A stretch of DNA of 64,000 bases from Terriglobales bacterium (GCA_035651655.1 DASRFG010000006.1:1-64000); one strand, 5' to 3'; shown: positions 17,992-25,892, counted from the first letter of the stretch. A program made the numbers and translations. The notes: a model not told the origin generated them from the letters alone.

Positions 17992-18732
17992 TTATCGGCT
18001 GACTGTGGAGCGCTCATGGCCGGGTGCGGCTTTGGAGCTATCGCTGCTCACCGCTTTTCGGATTGCAGCGCGCGCAAGAATACGCGTTGAGTCGAGTGTG
18101 GGCAAGGGCGACGCTTCCGGTGTGACCAGCAGCGGAATTTCGGTGCATCCCAGCACGACGGCGTCGCAACCCTGGTCTTTCAATGTGCTGATCACCGAAA
18201 CAAAGTAGTCCAGCGACTCGGCTGTAAAGCGGCCGTTCACCAGTTCATCCATGATGATCTGGTCAATGCGCTCGCGTTGCTTCGCGTCTGGGACGCGGTA
18301 CTCGATTCCGGCGGAAGATAACTTCGCGGGATACACCGGACCTTCCATGGTGTAGCGCGTTCCAAGGACGGCGAGACGTTTGTAGCCGTGACGAGAGGCT
18401 TCGTGAGCCACTTCTTCCACAATGTGCAGCCAGGGCAGTGGAGAACGCTGGACCACATATTCAAACGATCTGTGGATAGTGTTGTCCGGGCAGATGAGAA
18501 ACTCAGCGCCGATCGTCGCCAATTTCTCTGACGAGGAGAGCATCAGGTCGCCAACGCCGGTCCAATCGTCGCGATAGATGTGACGCATGTAATCCGCGAG
18601 CGGATGGGTGTGCATGGAAACTTCCGGATGCGCGTGCCGACCCATCAATTCAGCGCCTTCCGAGCAGACGGTGCGATAGCAAAGCGCCGCCCCTTCCGCG
18701 CTGCAAGCCACGATGCCAATATGTTGGGCCAT
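17992..18732 (-). CDS. Aspartate/glutamate racemase-family protein with an Asp at the first catalytic Cys position
   Basis: A 246-residue cytosolic member of the PLP-independent Asp/Glu racemase family. Two half-domains are visible, each with a conserved catalytic segment. The second is intact: VVLGCTEIP with Cys196. The first, normally PCNT, reads CPDNTIH, so Asp83 occupies the catalytic cysteine position. E. coli-type broad racemases have Thr there, so the site is known to vary, but an acidic residue should change the chemistry. It may be a stereospecific racemase, a hydantoin racemase-like enzyme or an isomerase of another amino acid. It is downstream of adenosine deaminase (13-base gap) and upstream of the exported amidohydrolase, both same strand. 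Confidence 0.87.
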   Translation of the reverse strand: MAQHIGIVACSAEGAALCYRTVCSEGAELMGRHAHPEVSMHTHPLADYMRHIYRDDWTGVGDLMLSSSEKLATIGAEFLICPDNTIHRSFEYVVQRSPLPWLHIVEEVAHEASRHGYKRLAVLGTRYTMEGPVYPAKLSSAGIEYRVPDAKQRERIDQIIMDELVNGRFTAESLDYFVSVISTLKDQGCDAVVLGCTEIPLLVTPEASPLPTLDSTRILARAAIRKAVSSDSSKAAPGHERSTVSR

Positions 18733-18745
18733 AAAGGAGCGTCAG

Positions 18746-19807
18746 CTACACTTTCGAACCTATGGCTACACCGTCAACCAAGTCCAGATATTGCAGCTTC
18801 TTCTCTGCCGACAGGAACGACGCTTCGAAGGAATTGCGGGCAATCTCGCGCAGTTGGTCGTCGCTGAAGCCGAAAGTGTCCTGGGCGAGCTGGTATTCGC
18901 GGTCAAGGGACGTACCAAAGATCGCCGGATCGTCAGAATTCAATGTCACCATGATTCCAGTATCGAAGTAGGTCTTCACCGGATGGTCTGCAGCTCGGCG
19001 GCAGCATCCGGTTCGCAGGTTACTGGAGATACAAATTTCGAGCGGAACCTGGCGTTGCACCAGTTCGGCCATTAACTCGCGGTCGTACCACGCGCTCAAG
19101 CCGTGTCCGATGCGTTCTGCTTTCAGGTTGAGGGCCCCCCAGATAGACTCTGGACCGGCGGTTTCGCCTGCATGCGCCGTGAGTCGCAATCCGTGCTCGC
19201 CCGCATAAGAAAAGACCTCGCGAAAAAGCTCCGGCCCGGCTTTGAGTTCATCGCCGCCAATGCCAAACCCGACAACGCTGGCACAACGCTGCTGCCATTC
19301 AACCGCGGTCCGCGCGACGCACATTGCCCGCTCCGGGCCGAAGTGTCGCGTGGCATCGAAAATCCAAAGCAGCGAGACCCCAAAGTCATGCTCGCCCCGT
19401 TCGCGTCCGCGCTCCATCGCCTCAAAGATGCGATCGAAATCCTTTTTCTGCCACTGACATACTCCCACCGAAACATAGACTTCGGCATGCAACACATTTT
19501 CCGAGCGCAGACGCTGCATCAGACGGTACGTGATCAACTCGTAGTCTTCTGGCGTCCACAGCTGCTCGGTAACAGCCTTAAAGGCCATCAGGAAGCCACT
19601 GAAATCCCGATACTGGTAAATCTGCTCGACGCCCGCCAGCCCACCATTTGAAATTCCATGCCGCTGGCGCAGTTCGAGCAGAGTTGCCGGCTCAACCGCG
19701 CCTTCCAGGTGAAGATGCAACTCTGCTTTGGGTAGTGAGCGTATGAACTCGCTCACCTGAATCGAAGCCTCTGAATTTTCCTCGGAGATGGGTTCGGCCT
19801 GGTTCAT
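18746..19807 (-). CDS. add: Adenosine deaminase (or adenosine-like/aminofutalosine deaminase)
   Basis: A zinc hydrolase of about 353 aa that deaminates adenosine or a related nucleoside; cytosolic. The metal ligands are visible: His31 and His33 in AELHLHLEGA, the zinc His and catalytic Glu in LTAHAGETAG, and the C-terminal Asp pair in LNSDDPAIFGTSL. VPLEICISSNLRTG is also family-typical. The substrate loop does not decide between adenosine and 6-aminodeoxyfutalosine (menaquinone pathway). The start overlaps the upstream permease stop by 4 bases, a sign of translational coupling; the permease could import a purine or amino-acid substrate. ATG at 19805-19807. Confidence 0.9.
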   Translation of the reverse strand: MNQAEPISEENSEASIQVSEFIRSLPKAELHLHLEGAVEPATLLELRQRHGISNGGLAGVEQIYQYRDFSGFLMAFKAVTEQLWTPEDYELITYRLMQRLRSENVLHAEVYVSVGVCQWQKKDFDRIFEAMERGRERGEHDFGVSLLWIFDATRHFGPERAMCVARTAVEWQQRCASVVGFGIGGDELKAGPELFREVFSYAGEHGLRLTAHAGETAGPESIWGALNLKAERIGHGLSAWYDRELMAELVQRQVPLEICISSNLRTGCCRRAADHPVKTYFDTGIMVTLNSDDPAIFGTSLDREYQLAQDTFGFSDDQLREIARNSFEASFLSAEKKLQYLDLVDGVAIGSKV

Positions 19808-21426
19808 CCAGATGGGTGCTCCTTCGATCCTGAGATCCTGTCTCTCGCAAATTCACTGTGCTTGCGACTGTAGAGGCTGTAGACGCTTAAGCCAATTATC
19901 AGCCACCCGAAAAAGCGCAGCCAGGTAAGGATGGGCAGCCCGCTCATCAGCAGAACGCAGAAGGTCACGCTGAGCACAGGAGCGACGATTCCGCCCGGCG
20001 CCCGAAAGCCACGCACACGCTCCGGCTGCTTGTAGCGGAGAATGATCACTCCAATCGAAACCAGCACGAAGGCGAAGAGAGTGCCAATATTGGAGAGGTC
20101 AGCCAGAGTACCGATATCGAGCAGACCTGCCGGAATCCCCACCACGAATCCTGCAATCCAGGTGGCAAGATCCGGCGTGCGGAAGCGGGGATGCACCCGA
20201 CTAAACAGTTTGGGCAATAACCCATCCCGCGACATGGCGAACCACACCCGTGCCTGCCCCAACTGAAATACCAGCAGGGACGAGATCATGCCCAGCATGG
20301 CGCCAAAAAGTACGCCGAGTCGGATCCAGGGCAAACCATGAGAGCCGGTCGCCAGGGTGAGCTTCTTTAGCGAGTTCACCACCGGCGCGGCGTCGTCAAT
20401 CAAGGTTTGCCAGGGAACGATTCCGGTGAGCACAACCGCCACTGCGATGTACAACACGGTGCAGACCACAAGGGTAGCGATGATGCCAATCGGCAAATCG
20501 CGTTGCGGATTGCGGGCCTCTTCGGCGGCGGTAGAAACCGAGTCAAATCCGATGTAAGTAAAGAAAATAATGGATCCACCGGTGAGGATTCCTGACCAAC
20601 CCATGGGCGCGAAAGGGTGCCAATTCTGCGGGCGCACAAAGTACGAACCGGCCATCACGAATAACAGAATGGCCGCGATCTTTAGCAGGACCATCACATT
20701 ATTCGCCCTGGCGGATTCGCGGATGCCGCGTACCAGCACCACCGTGAGCACCATCACAATCAGGAACGCCGGAAAGTTGAAGCCGAAGTGCCACCCCGGG
20801 ACATAGAGCATGTTCCCGTTCAGATCGCTCAGGCCGCTAGGCAGATACGAGGGAGATATCCAGCGCAAGGGTGGGTGCAAGCCGAACCAATCGAGCAGGT
20901 CCACCAGGTGGGCGGCGAAGCCCACGCTTACCGCCATGTTGCTGACCGCGTATTCGAGAATCAGGTCCCAGCCGATGATCCACGCGATCAGCTCGCCCAT
21001 GGTCGCGTACGTATAAGTGTAGGCACTGCCGGCGATAGGAATCATCGAGGCCAGCTCGGCATAGCACAGTGCCGTGAAGGCGCACACTGTCGCCACCAGC
21101 AGCAGTGAGAATGCCAGCGCCGGCCCAGCCCCCGGGCGGCCAGTCGTGGCCGTGTGTCTCACCAGGTAATCAAGCAGGGGAGCGTTCAGGATGGAAGAGG
21201 TATTGAACTTCTGGCCGGCAATTGCCGTCCCGATGACGGTGAAGATGCCCGACCCGATCACCGCGCCAATGCCAAGCGCGGTCAGAGAAACCGGACCGAG
21301 CGTTTTCTTGAGCCTTCGCTCCGGCTCTTCGCAGTCGGCAATTAGCTTATCAATAGACTTCTTGCAGAAGAGCTGGCTGCCGCGTTGCTGTGGCGGTTCT
21401 CGGGTAACTGTTGTTCTTTCTGCCAC
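19804..21426 (-). CDS. APC-family amino acid permease (cationic amino acid transporter type)
   Basis: A 540-residue inner-membrane transporter with about 12-14 hydrophobic segments. The first membrane helix carries GIGAVIGSGIFTVIGTA, the APC-family signature, and the TM6 region reads IIFFTYIGFDSVSTAAEEARNPQRDLP, as in the CAT/YfnA-type permeases. A cytosolic N-terminal arm of about 40 charged residues precedes TM1, and a short charged tail follows the last helix. A long loop (about residues 74-100 and 170-215) on the outside is larger than usual. First gene of the permease-deaminase-racemase-amidohydrolase set. Substrate could be a cationic or broad amino acid; not determinable here. Confidence 0.92.
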   Translation of the reverse strand: MAERTTVTREPPQQRGSQLFCKKSIDKLIADCEEPERRLKKTLGPVSLTALGIGAVIGSGIFTVIGTAIAGQKFNTSSILNAPLLDYLVRHTATTGRPGAGPALAFSLLLVATVCAFTALCYAELASMIPIAGSAYTYTYATMGELIAWIIGWDLILEYAVSNMAVSVGFAAHLVDLLDWFGLHPPLRWISPSYLPSGLSDLNGNMLYVPGWHFGFNFPAFLIVMVLTVVLVRGIRESARANNVMVLLKIAAILLFVMAGSYFVRPQNWHPFAPMGWSGILTGGSIIFFTYIGFDSVSTAAEEARNPQRDLPIGIIATLVVCTVLYIAVAVVLTGIVPWQTLIDDAAPVVNSLKKLTLATGSHGLPWIRLGVLFGAMLGMISSLLVFQLGQARVWFAMSRDGLLPKLFSRVHPRFRTPDLATWIAGFVVGIPAGLLDIGTLADLSNIGTLFAFVLVSIGVIILRYKQPERVRGFRAPGGIVAPVLSVTFCVLLMSGLPILTWLRFFGWLIIGLSVYSLYSRKHSEFARDRISGSKEHPSG

Positions 21427-21496
21427 TTTACTCCTGAGGTCGTAGCTCCTGGGTCTGGATATTTTCTAAGCGAGTTTGCGCACAGCTTCGCTGGCC

Positions 21497-21661
21497 TTAT
21501 GCGCGCTTGGCCTGCCCACGAGCGAGCTTCCTCACTTTTTGTTTCTTGGAGCCGCGTGGGTAGTCGCGCTTCTTTTGTGGATTCGTCTGCGCCCGCTTTT
21601 TGCGTGCAGCACGTTTGGATTTCTTACGCTCTTCCTTGCTCAGCTTCTTCGTGTTTGCCAT
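21497..21661 (-). CDS. 54-residue, extremely basic small protein
   Basis: An unannotated-type short gene between uvrD (stop 21699) and the permease. ATG at 21659-21661, TAA at 21497-21499. The protein opens MANTKKLSKEERKKSKRAAR and remains Lys/Arg-rich throughout, with no acidic patch except one KEE, no hydrophobic core and one Tyr. About 40 percent of its residues are Lys or Arg. Such composition fits an RNA- or ribosome-associated protein, comparable in kind (not in sequence) to Thx or bL36-like small ribosomal proteins. It is 37 bases downstream of uvrD on the same strand, so co-transcription is possible. GGAG lies about 19 bases before the ATG, too far for an ideal site. Confidence 0.65.
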   Translation of the reverse strand: MANTKKLSKEERKKSKRAARKKRAQTNPQKKRDYPRGSKKQKVRKLARGQAKRA

Positions 21662-21698
21662 GAGTACGTGTCGTCTGCTCCAATCAATTGTGAAACCG

Positions 21699-24356
21699 CT
21701 AAAGGCTTTCTAGTTGCGCGTATTTCTCCACCAGCTTCTTCAGGCCGAAGCGAGGGAATTGTACCGTAATCTTCGATTCTTCACCTTCTCCCTCGCGCTG
21801 GTAGACCGTTCCCTCGCCATATTTGGGATGCCGGACTTTTTGCCCCGGCCTGAATCCGCGCCGGCCCGAGGGTGCCTCCACTTTCAGCTTGGGACGAGAG
21901 AACTTCTTCCCTCGTGAGGCAAAGAACTCAGCGATATTGTCAATCGAGTTGTAGGCCGGCCCGGAATATGTGCGCTTAGGCTTGGTTGAGCCGCCGCTCC
22001 ATGCCGCGCTCTGATCTTCGTCCTCGTATGCATAATGCCCGGATTCTCCTGCTCCGGAAATATGTGGCGCGGAAACTCTTGTCCGCGAATAGTCAGCCCC
22101 GGAATACGAACGGCCACGTGGTGATCCCAGGTCCTCCAGCAACTGCGGCGGAATCTCTTCCAAAAAACGGGAAGCGATCGTCGCTTCGGGCAAGTCGGTC
22201 CCATAACGACGTCGATAACGCGCACGAGTGACGATGAGGGTATTCATGGCCCGGGTCATGCCGACGTAGCAGAGGCGGCGCTCTTCCTCAATGTCGTCGG
22301 GCATCAACAAAGTTCGGGAGTGGGGGAACAAGCCTTCTTCCAGTCCCGCGAGAAACACCAGAGGAAATTCCAGCCCCTTGGCGGCGTGCAGGGTCATGAG
22401 GGTAATCTGCGCGCTGGCATCGTATTGGTCGGCGTCGCTGACCAGGGCAGCGTGGTCGAGAAATTGGTCAAGCGTCTCGCCGCGATCGCGCGAGTCCATC
22501 GCCGCATTGACCAACTCGCGCAGGTTCTCGATGCGAGAAAAGGCTTCGGGCGTGTCCTCTTCTTCGAGGCGCTTGATGTACCCAGTGCGATCTATCAGGA
22601 ACTTCAGGATGTCTGCGGTGTTGGCGTTTCTAGCGCCGGCATCGGTAGCGCCGGCATCCTGCCGGCTTTCATCCGTCAGAGTTCCTTCTGTGGAGTCGTC
22701 TTCCAGATCGCCTGCAGACTCGGCCGCCGTGACGGCGGCGCTCCTGTCCCCAAAATCAAACGAGATATCAAGCTCGGTCTGCTCAGGAATATCGCCGTCG
22801 CCGTTCTGCTCAATGGCGCCGGCATCCAGTTCGTCCTCAGCCACCCGCAGCCGGGGCTCAGGCCGCGCTGTTTCGGCAAGGCGTGCCGCATAGCTGCCGG
22901 CGAGCATGGCGCGAGCATCGTCAATCAGCTCTTTAAAGCCGCGAAGTGCCGCTAAGGCTCGCGGGGGAAGCAGCTGGCCTTCAACCGCGTGGCCGATCAC
23001 GCCCCATAAGGACAGGCCGGTCTCCAGCGCCAGCCTCTCCAGCGTCTCGACAGTATTTTTGCCAATTCCGCGGGCCGGTGTGTTCAGCACGCGCATCAGG
23101 GAAATCGAATCGTCAGGGTTGTGAATCACTTTGAGATACGAGATCAGATCCTTGATCTCTGCCCGATCGTAGAACGAGAATCCGCCGACCACGTGGTACT
23201 TGAGTTGGTACCGGCGCATTGCCTCTTCAAACAAACGCGACTGCGAATTGGTGCGGTAGAGCACCGCCGCCCGCGCATCATCGCCTCGCTCTGTAGCTTC
23301 TCGTAGATAGCGAGAGATGTAGTCGGCGGCAAAGAGCGCCTCGTTTTCTCCGTCTGGAGCCTCGTAATAGCCGATTTTGGCGCCGCCCTGGCGCTCGGTC
23401 CAAAGATTCTTGCCCTTGCGCTTCACATTGTTGGCCACCACCGACGAAGCCGCTTGCAGGATATTCTGGGTGGAACGATAGTTCTGCTCCAGACGGATGA
23501 TTTTGGCCTCGGGAAAATCCTGCTCAAATTCGAGGATGTTGCGAATGTCGGCGCCCCGCCATGAGTAGATGGACTGGTCTTCGTCGCCCACAGCGCAGAC
23601 GTTGTGCTGAGTACCGGCCAGCAACCGCATGAGCTCGTACTGCGGCCGGTTGGTGTCCTGGTACTCGTCAACCAAAAGATATTCGAAGCGGCGGTTGTAG
23701 CGCTCGCGAACCTCGGCTGAACCCTTCAGCAGCCGAACCGTCTCAAGCAGCAGGTCGTCAAAGTCGAGAGCGTTAGCTTTGCGCAATTCTTTGCGATAAA
23801 TCTCGTAAATGTGGGCGACGCGCTCCGTCTTGGGGTCGGCCGATTGCAGATAAATCTCCTGGGGATCGAGCATGTGGTTCTTCGCCCAGGAAATTCGTCC
23901 CAGCACCGCGCTCGGTGTGAGCTGTTTGTCGTCCAGGCCGAGCCGCTTCATGGCGGCCTTGACTACCTGTTGCTGGTCGCTCTCGTCGTAAATGACAAAG
24001 TCCTTTCGGAAACCAACAGCCGGTTCCCCGCTCGCCGGAACGATATTGAGTGCCTCAATGTCTCGCCGGAGTACCCGAACACAAAATGAATGGAAGGTGG
24101 AGATCGTAGGTTTGGTAACACCGTGGCCGCCCACCAGCTTGGCGACCCGCTCACCCATCTCCGCGGCGGCTTTATTGGTAAAGGTGACCGCCAGGACGGA
24201 CTCTGGCCGCACGCCACGGTCTTCGATCAGGTGAGCAATGCGATAGGTAATGACACGTGTCTTACCGCTGCCCGCGCCTGCCAGGATGAGCAGGGGCCCT
24301 TGCGTCGATTCAACAGCTTCGCGCTGCTGAGGATTGAGATTGTCGAGTAACGGCAC
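21699..24356 (-). CDS. uvrD: ATP-dependent DNA helicase of the UvrD/PcrA family, with an acidic linker insertion
   Basis: A 3'-5' SF1A helicase for excision and mismatch repair and replication restart. The GTG start gives MPLLDNLNPQQREAVES, which includes the Q-motif. Motif I AGAGSGKT is at 26-33, motif II is LLVDEYQDTN, and motifs III to VI follow (GDEDQSIYSWRGAD; LEQNYRST; TLHAAKGLEFPLVF; YVGMTRAMNTL). The C-terminus carries the VXHPKYGEGTV Tudor-like module typical of PcrA/UvrD. Odd: residues about 495-580, inside subdomain 2B before LKFLIDRTGYI, hold an acidic, low-complexity insertion of about 85 residues that ordinary PcrA lacks, encoded by palindromic repeat-like DNA. GTG start is 3 bases after the DUF971 stop, indicating one transcript. 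Confidence 0.95.
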   Translation of the reverse strand: MPLLDNLNPQQREAVESTQGPLLILAGAGSGKTRVITYRIAHLIEDRGVRPESVLAVTFTNKAAAEMGERVAKLVGGHGVTKPTISTFHSFCVRVLRRDIEALNIVPASGEPAVGFRKDFVIYDESDQQQVVKAAMKRLGLDDKQLTPSAVLGRISWAKNHMLDPQEIYLQSADPKTERVAHIYEIYRKELRKANALDFDDLLLETVRLLKGSAEVRERYNRRFEYLLVDEYQDTNRPQYELMRLLAGTQHNVCAVGDEDQSIYSWRGADIRNILEFEQDFPEAKIIRLEQNYRSTQNILQAASSVVANNVKRKGKNLWTERQGGAKIGYYEAPDGENEALFAADYISRYLREATERGDDARAAVLYRTNSQSRLFEEAMRRYQLKYHVVGGFSFYDRAEIKDLISYLKVIHNPDDSISLMRVLNTPARGIGKNTVETLERLALETGLSLWGVIGHAVEGQLLPPRALAALRGFKELIDDARAMLAGSYAARLAETARPEPRLRVAEDELDAGAIEQNGDGDIPEQTELDISFDFGDRSAAVTAAESAGDLEDDSTEGTLTDESRQDAGATDAGARNANTADILKFLIDRTGYIKRLEEEDTPEAFSRIENLRELVNAAMDSRDRGETLDQFLDHAALVSDADQYDASAQITLMTLHAAKGLEFPLVFLAGLEEGLFPHSRTLLMPDDIEEERRLCYVGMTRAMNTLIVTRARYRRRYGTDLPEATIASRFLEEIPPQLLEDLGSPRGRSYSGADYSRTRVSAPHISGAGESGHYAYEDEDQSAAWSGGSTKPKRTYSGPAYNSIDNIAEFFASRGKKFSRPKLKVEAPSGRRGFRPGQKVRHPKYGEGTVYQREGEGEESKITVQFPRFGLKKLVEKYAQLESL
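22631..22743. repeat. Repeat-like palindromic DNA inside uvrD
   Basis: TAGCGCCGGCATC occurs at 22631-22643 and again at 22646-22658, followed by CCTGCCGGC, giving overlapping palindromes around GCCGGC; a further GGCGCCGGCATCC is at 22814. At about 22722 GCCGCC-GTGA-GGCGGC-type symmetry follows. These are the kind of short palindromes normally scattered between genes in such genomes, here in frame and encoding the acidic insertion of the helicase. Confidence 0.6.
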
Positions 24357-24359
24357 TAC

Positions 24360-24767
24360 CTAAACCTTCGATGGGAATTTCGTCGAACCAGCAACTGCCG
24401 GCGAGGCGTTCACGTTGCATTGCTCACAGGGGCAGACTTCGCGCAAGAAAGTCCATGAATAGATGCCCAAATCATGGCCGTCATTCCATTGGAATTTAAT
24501 CGCGTACTTGCCAACCGGCTGAGCGTGATTGGGCTTTGCCGTCGCTTTGAACATGGGCAGCGCACCGGGAGTTTCTTGGGGCGGCTCACCCGGTTTCCGG
24601 CCACTCTTCAGGCGCTCGTCATCGCATAAGGCGCAGGGGCAGGCATCCCGCAAGTAGGCAAACGTGTAACTGCTCCGATGGCCGTCTTTCCACTCGATTT
24701 CTACGCCAGTGCCGGTGGTAATGTTCACCTTGACTGACTGAGGATCGGTTTTGAGACTGACCGACAT
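24360..24767 (-). CDS. DUF971 domain protein (gamma-butyrobetaine hydroxylase N-terminal-like)
   Basis: A 135-residue soluble protein of the DUF971 family, related to the zinc-binding N-terminal domain of gamma-butyrobetaine hydroxylase. Two cysteine clusters are visible: LRDACPCALCDDE at about residues 38-50 and LREVCPCEQCNVN near 110-122, each a C-x-C-x2-C arrangement. GKYAIKFQWNDGHDLGIYSW between them is the family's best-conserved stretch. Stand-alone DUF971 proteins sit near iron-sulfur or Mrp/ApbC genes in other bacteria, which suggests a role in metal or cluster handling, but this is not shown here. It is the upstream partner of uvrD and diverges from rpmB. Confidence 0.85.
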   Translation of the reverse strand: MSVSLKTDPQSVKVNITTGTGVEIEWKDGHRSSYTFAYLRDACPCALCDDERLKSGRKPGEPPQETPGALPMFKATAKPNHAQPVGKYAIKFQWNDGHDLGIYSWTFLREVCPCEQCNVNASPAVAGSTKFPSKV

Positions 24768-24874
24768 ATATTCAGTATCGCATAGGGGCAGTGGCGCAAA
24801 ACCGCTCTCATCCGCTAAAATCTAGATTCTGCCGACAGTTTCGGAACTTTTCTAAGCGACCAGCGGGAGCGAAA

Positions 24875-25063
24875 ATGGCACAAGTTTGTGATATCTGCGG
24901 CAAGTCGCCGCAGTTCGGGAACAAGATCAGTCACGCCCATAACGTGAGCAGGCGACGGTGGAATGTGAACCTGCGGCCGGTGCGGGCGCGAGTGAAGGGC
25001 GCCACCAAGAAGCTGCGCGTCTGCACCTCCTGCCTGCGCAGCGGCAAAGTTGTCAAGGCGTAG
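24875..25063 (+). CDS. rpmB: 50S ribosomal protein L28 (bL28), zinc-binding form
   Basis: A 62-residue ribosomal protein. The start MAQVCDICGKSPQFGNKISH, the central RRRWNVNLRPVR and the C-terminal LRVCTSCLRSGKVVK are unmistakable. Two CxxC pairs (CDIC and CTSC) make this the zinc-ribbon (C+) version. A longer frame begins at 24791, but the ATG at 24875, preceded by GGGAG at 24865-24869, is the true start. A hairpin plus T-run follows the stop by about 35 bases. It is transcribed alone, divergent from the DUF971-uvrD pair. Confidence 0.97.
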   Translation: MAQVCDICGKSPQFGNKISHAHNVSRRRWNVNLRPVRARVKGATKKLRVCTSCLRSGKVVKA

Positions 25064-25096
25064 GAATCCTGGGTGGTGACAAGGTTTGAAAATAAA

Positions 25097-25132
25097 AGAG
25101 GCCGGGATTAAAACCCCGCCCCTTTGTTTTTC
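25097..25132 (+). terminator. Intrinsic terminator after rpmB
   Basis: A GC-rich imperfect hairpin (GAGGCCGGG, short A-rich loop, CCCCGCCCC) is followed by TTTGTTTTT. One mismatch interrupts the stem. Placement 33 bases after the rpmB stop supports it. Confidence 0.6.
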
Positions 25133-25186
25133 CTGCCATGCTTAGCCACGTGTAAGTTTAGACCTTGACACGGTTAGCGCAGCATA

Positions 25187-25543
25187 TCATTTCAGCCCCA
25201 GAGCCACCTTCACATTGCTGTCTATTTCGTCAAGTCTCGCACTCAAAAGAGTGCCGAGTGGTGGATATACAACGCATCTTTTTTCGACCGTCGTTGGTTG
25301 GTCGCACTTGACCCATGAATCATAGTCAAGGCCAGCTTCGCCACGGTTCAGCTTCGGGCGCAATGAGAACTGCTTGTGTTCAACTTTTGAGATTGGGATT
25401 ACACACACATCCTGCGAGAATTTATTTAATGCGTCCGAAGAAAAGATTATTGCGGGGCGCTCTTTATCAATGTCCACTAGGCAGACTTCACCCCGGCGAG
25501 GGAACCAACCCAAAGGTGTAGCAGCCCTCGCCCAAGCACTCAT
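25187..25543 (-). CDS. MazF/PemK-type endoribonuclease toxin
   Basis: A 118-residue toxin of the MazF/PemK/CcdB fold, an mRNA interferase. The segment FPRRGEVCLVDIDKERPAIIFS is the family's first strand pair with the conserved Arg-Gly-Glu and the Arg-Pro before the second strand; VCVIPIS and WVKCDQPTTVEKR are the later conserved strands, and SARLDEIDSNVKVALGL the C-terminal helix. The N-terminus has about 14 extra residues before PRRGE; a start slightly downstream cannot be excluded. ATG at 25541-25543 overlaps the antitoxin TAA by one base (TAATG), so the two are translationally coupled in the antitoxin-first order. Confidence 0.88.
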   Translation of the reverse strand: MSAWARAATPLGWFPRRGEVCLVDIDKERPAIIFSSDALNKFSQDVCVIPISKVEHKQFSLRPKLNRGEAGLDYDSWVKCDQPTTVEKRCVVYPPLGTLLSARLDEIDSNVKVALGLK

Positions 25544-25815
25544 TATCTATCCCAACTCTTCAGTGCAGCACACTGGAAAGCAATGGTTTCCTCCCGATCA
25601 TCAATAGAGCCGTAGAATTGCTCAGCCTCTTTTTCTAGCTGAATAATGCGCTCAGCTTCCAGCGCGGACCGCAGCAACTGATTGACTCTCTCGCTGGTAG
25701 ACTCGGCTCCCTTTGTTTCTTCGATGGCTTGAATTACCTCTTTCTCAAGAGAGAGAGAGCGCGACTCCCTTGCTGATCTGGACGGTCGATTTGGAAGCTT
25801 CCAAGCTGTGGCCAT
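25543..25815 (-). CDS. Antitoxin of the MazF-type pair (ribbon-helix-helix-like)
   Basis: A 90-residue protein upstream of and coupled to the toxin. The stretch SRSLSLEKEVIQAIEETKGA followed by ERVNQLLRSALEAE fits a ribbon-helix-helix DNA-binding domain (about residues 16-56), and the acidic C-terminal tail (QLEKEAEQFYGSIDDREET) is the usual toxin-binding part. It should bind the toxin and repress its own promoter. A strong promoter and a pair of CATTAC repeats lie directly upstream. The local base composition of the region behind it is AT-richer than the surroundings, consistent with a mobile toxin-antitoxin module. Confidence 0.8.
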   Translation of the reverse strand: MATAWKLPNRPSRSARESRSLSLEKEVIQAIEETKGAESTSERVNQLLRSALEAERIIQLEKEAEQFYGSIDDREETIAFQCAALKSWDR

Positions 25816-25844
25816 AGTTCATCTCCGTTATCGAATTGGCGTCC

Positions 25845-25873
25845 ATTATGTTTACCAATAAGATTGCTGTCAA
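25845..25873 (-). promoter_or_regulatory. Promoter of the toxin-antitoxin operon
   Basis: Minus strand: -35 TTGACA (25868-25873, perfect), 17-base spacer, -10 CATAAT (25845-25850, five of six). It lies about 30 bases upstream of the antitoxin ATG (25813-25815). This is the best sigma-70-like promoter I see in the window. Confidence 0.75.
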
Positions 25874-25892
25874 CATTACTAATAGACATTAC
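25874..25892. promoter_or_regulatory. Candidate operator: direct repeats upstream of the TA promoter
   Basis: CATTAC occurs at 25874-25879 and 25887-25892, 13 bases apart, immediately upstream of the -35 box. Ribbon-helix-helix antitoxins commonly bind such paired short sites. Role is inferred from position only. Confidence 0.4.
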
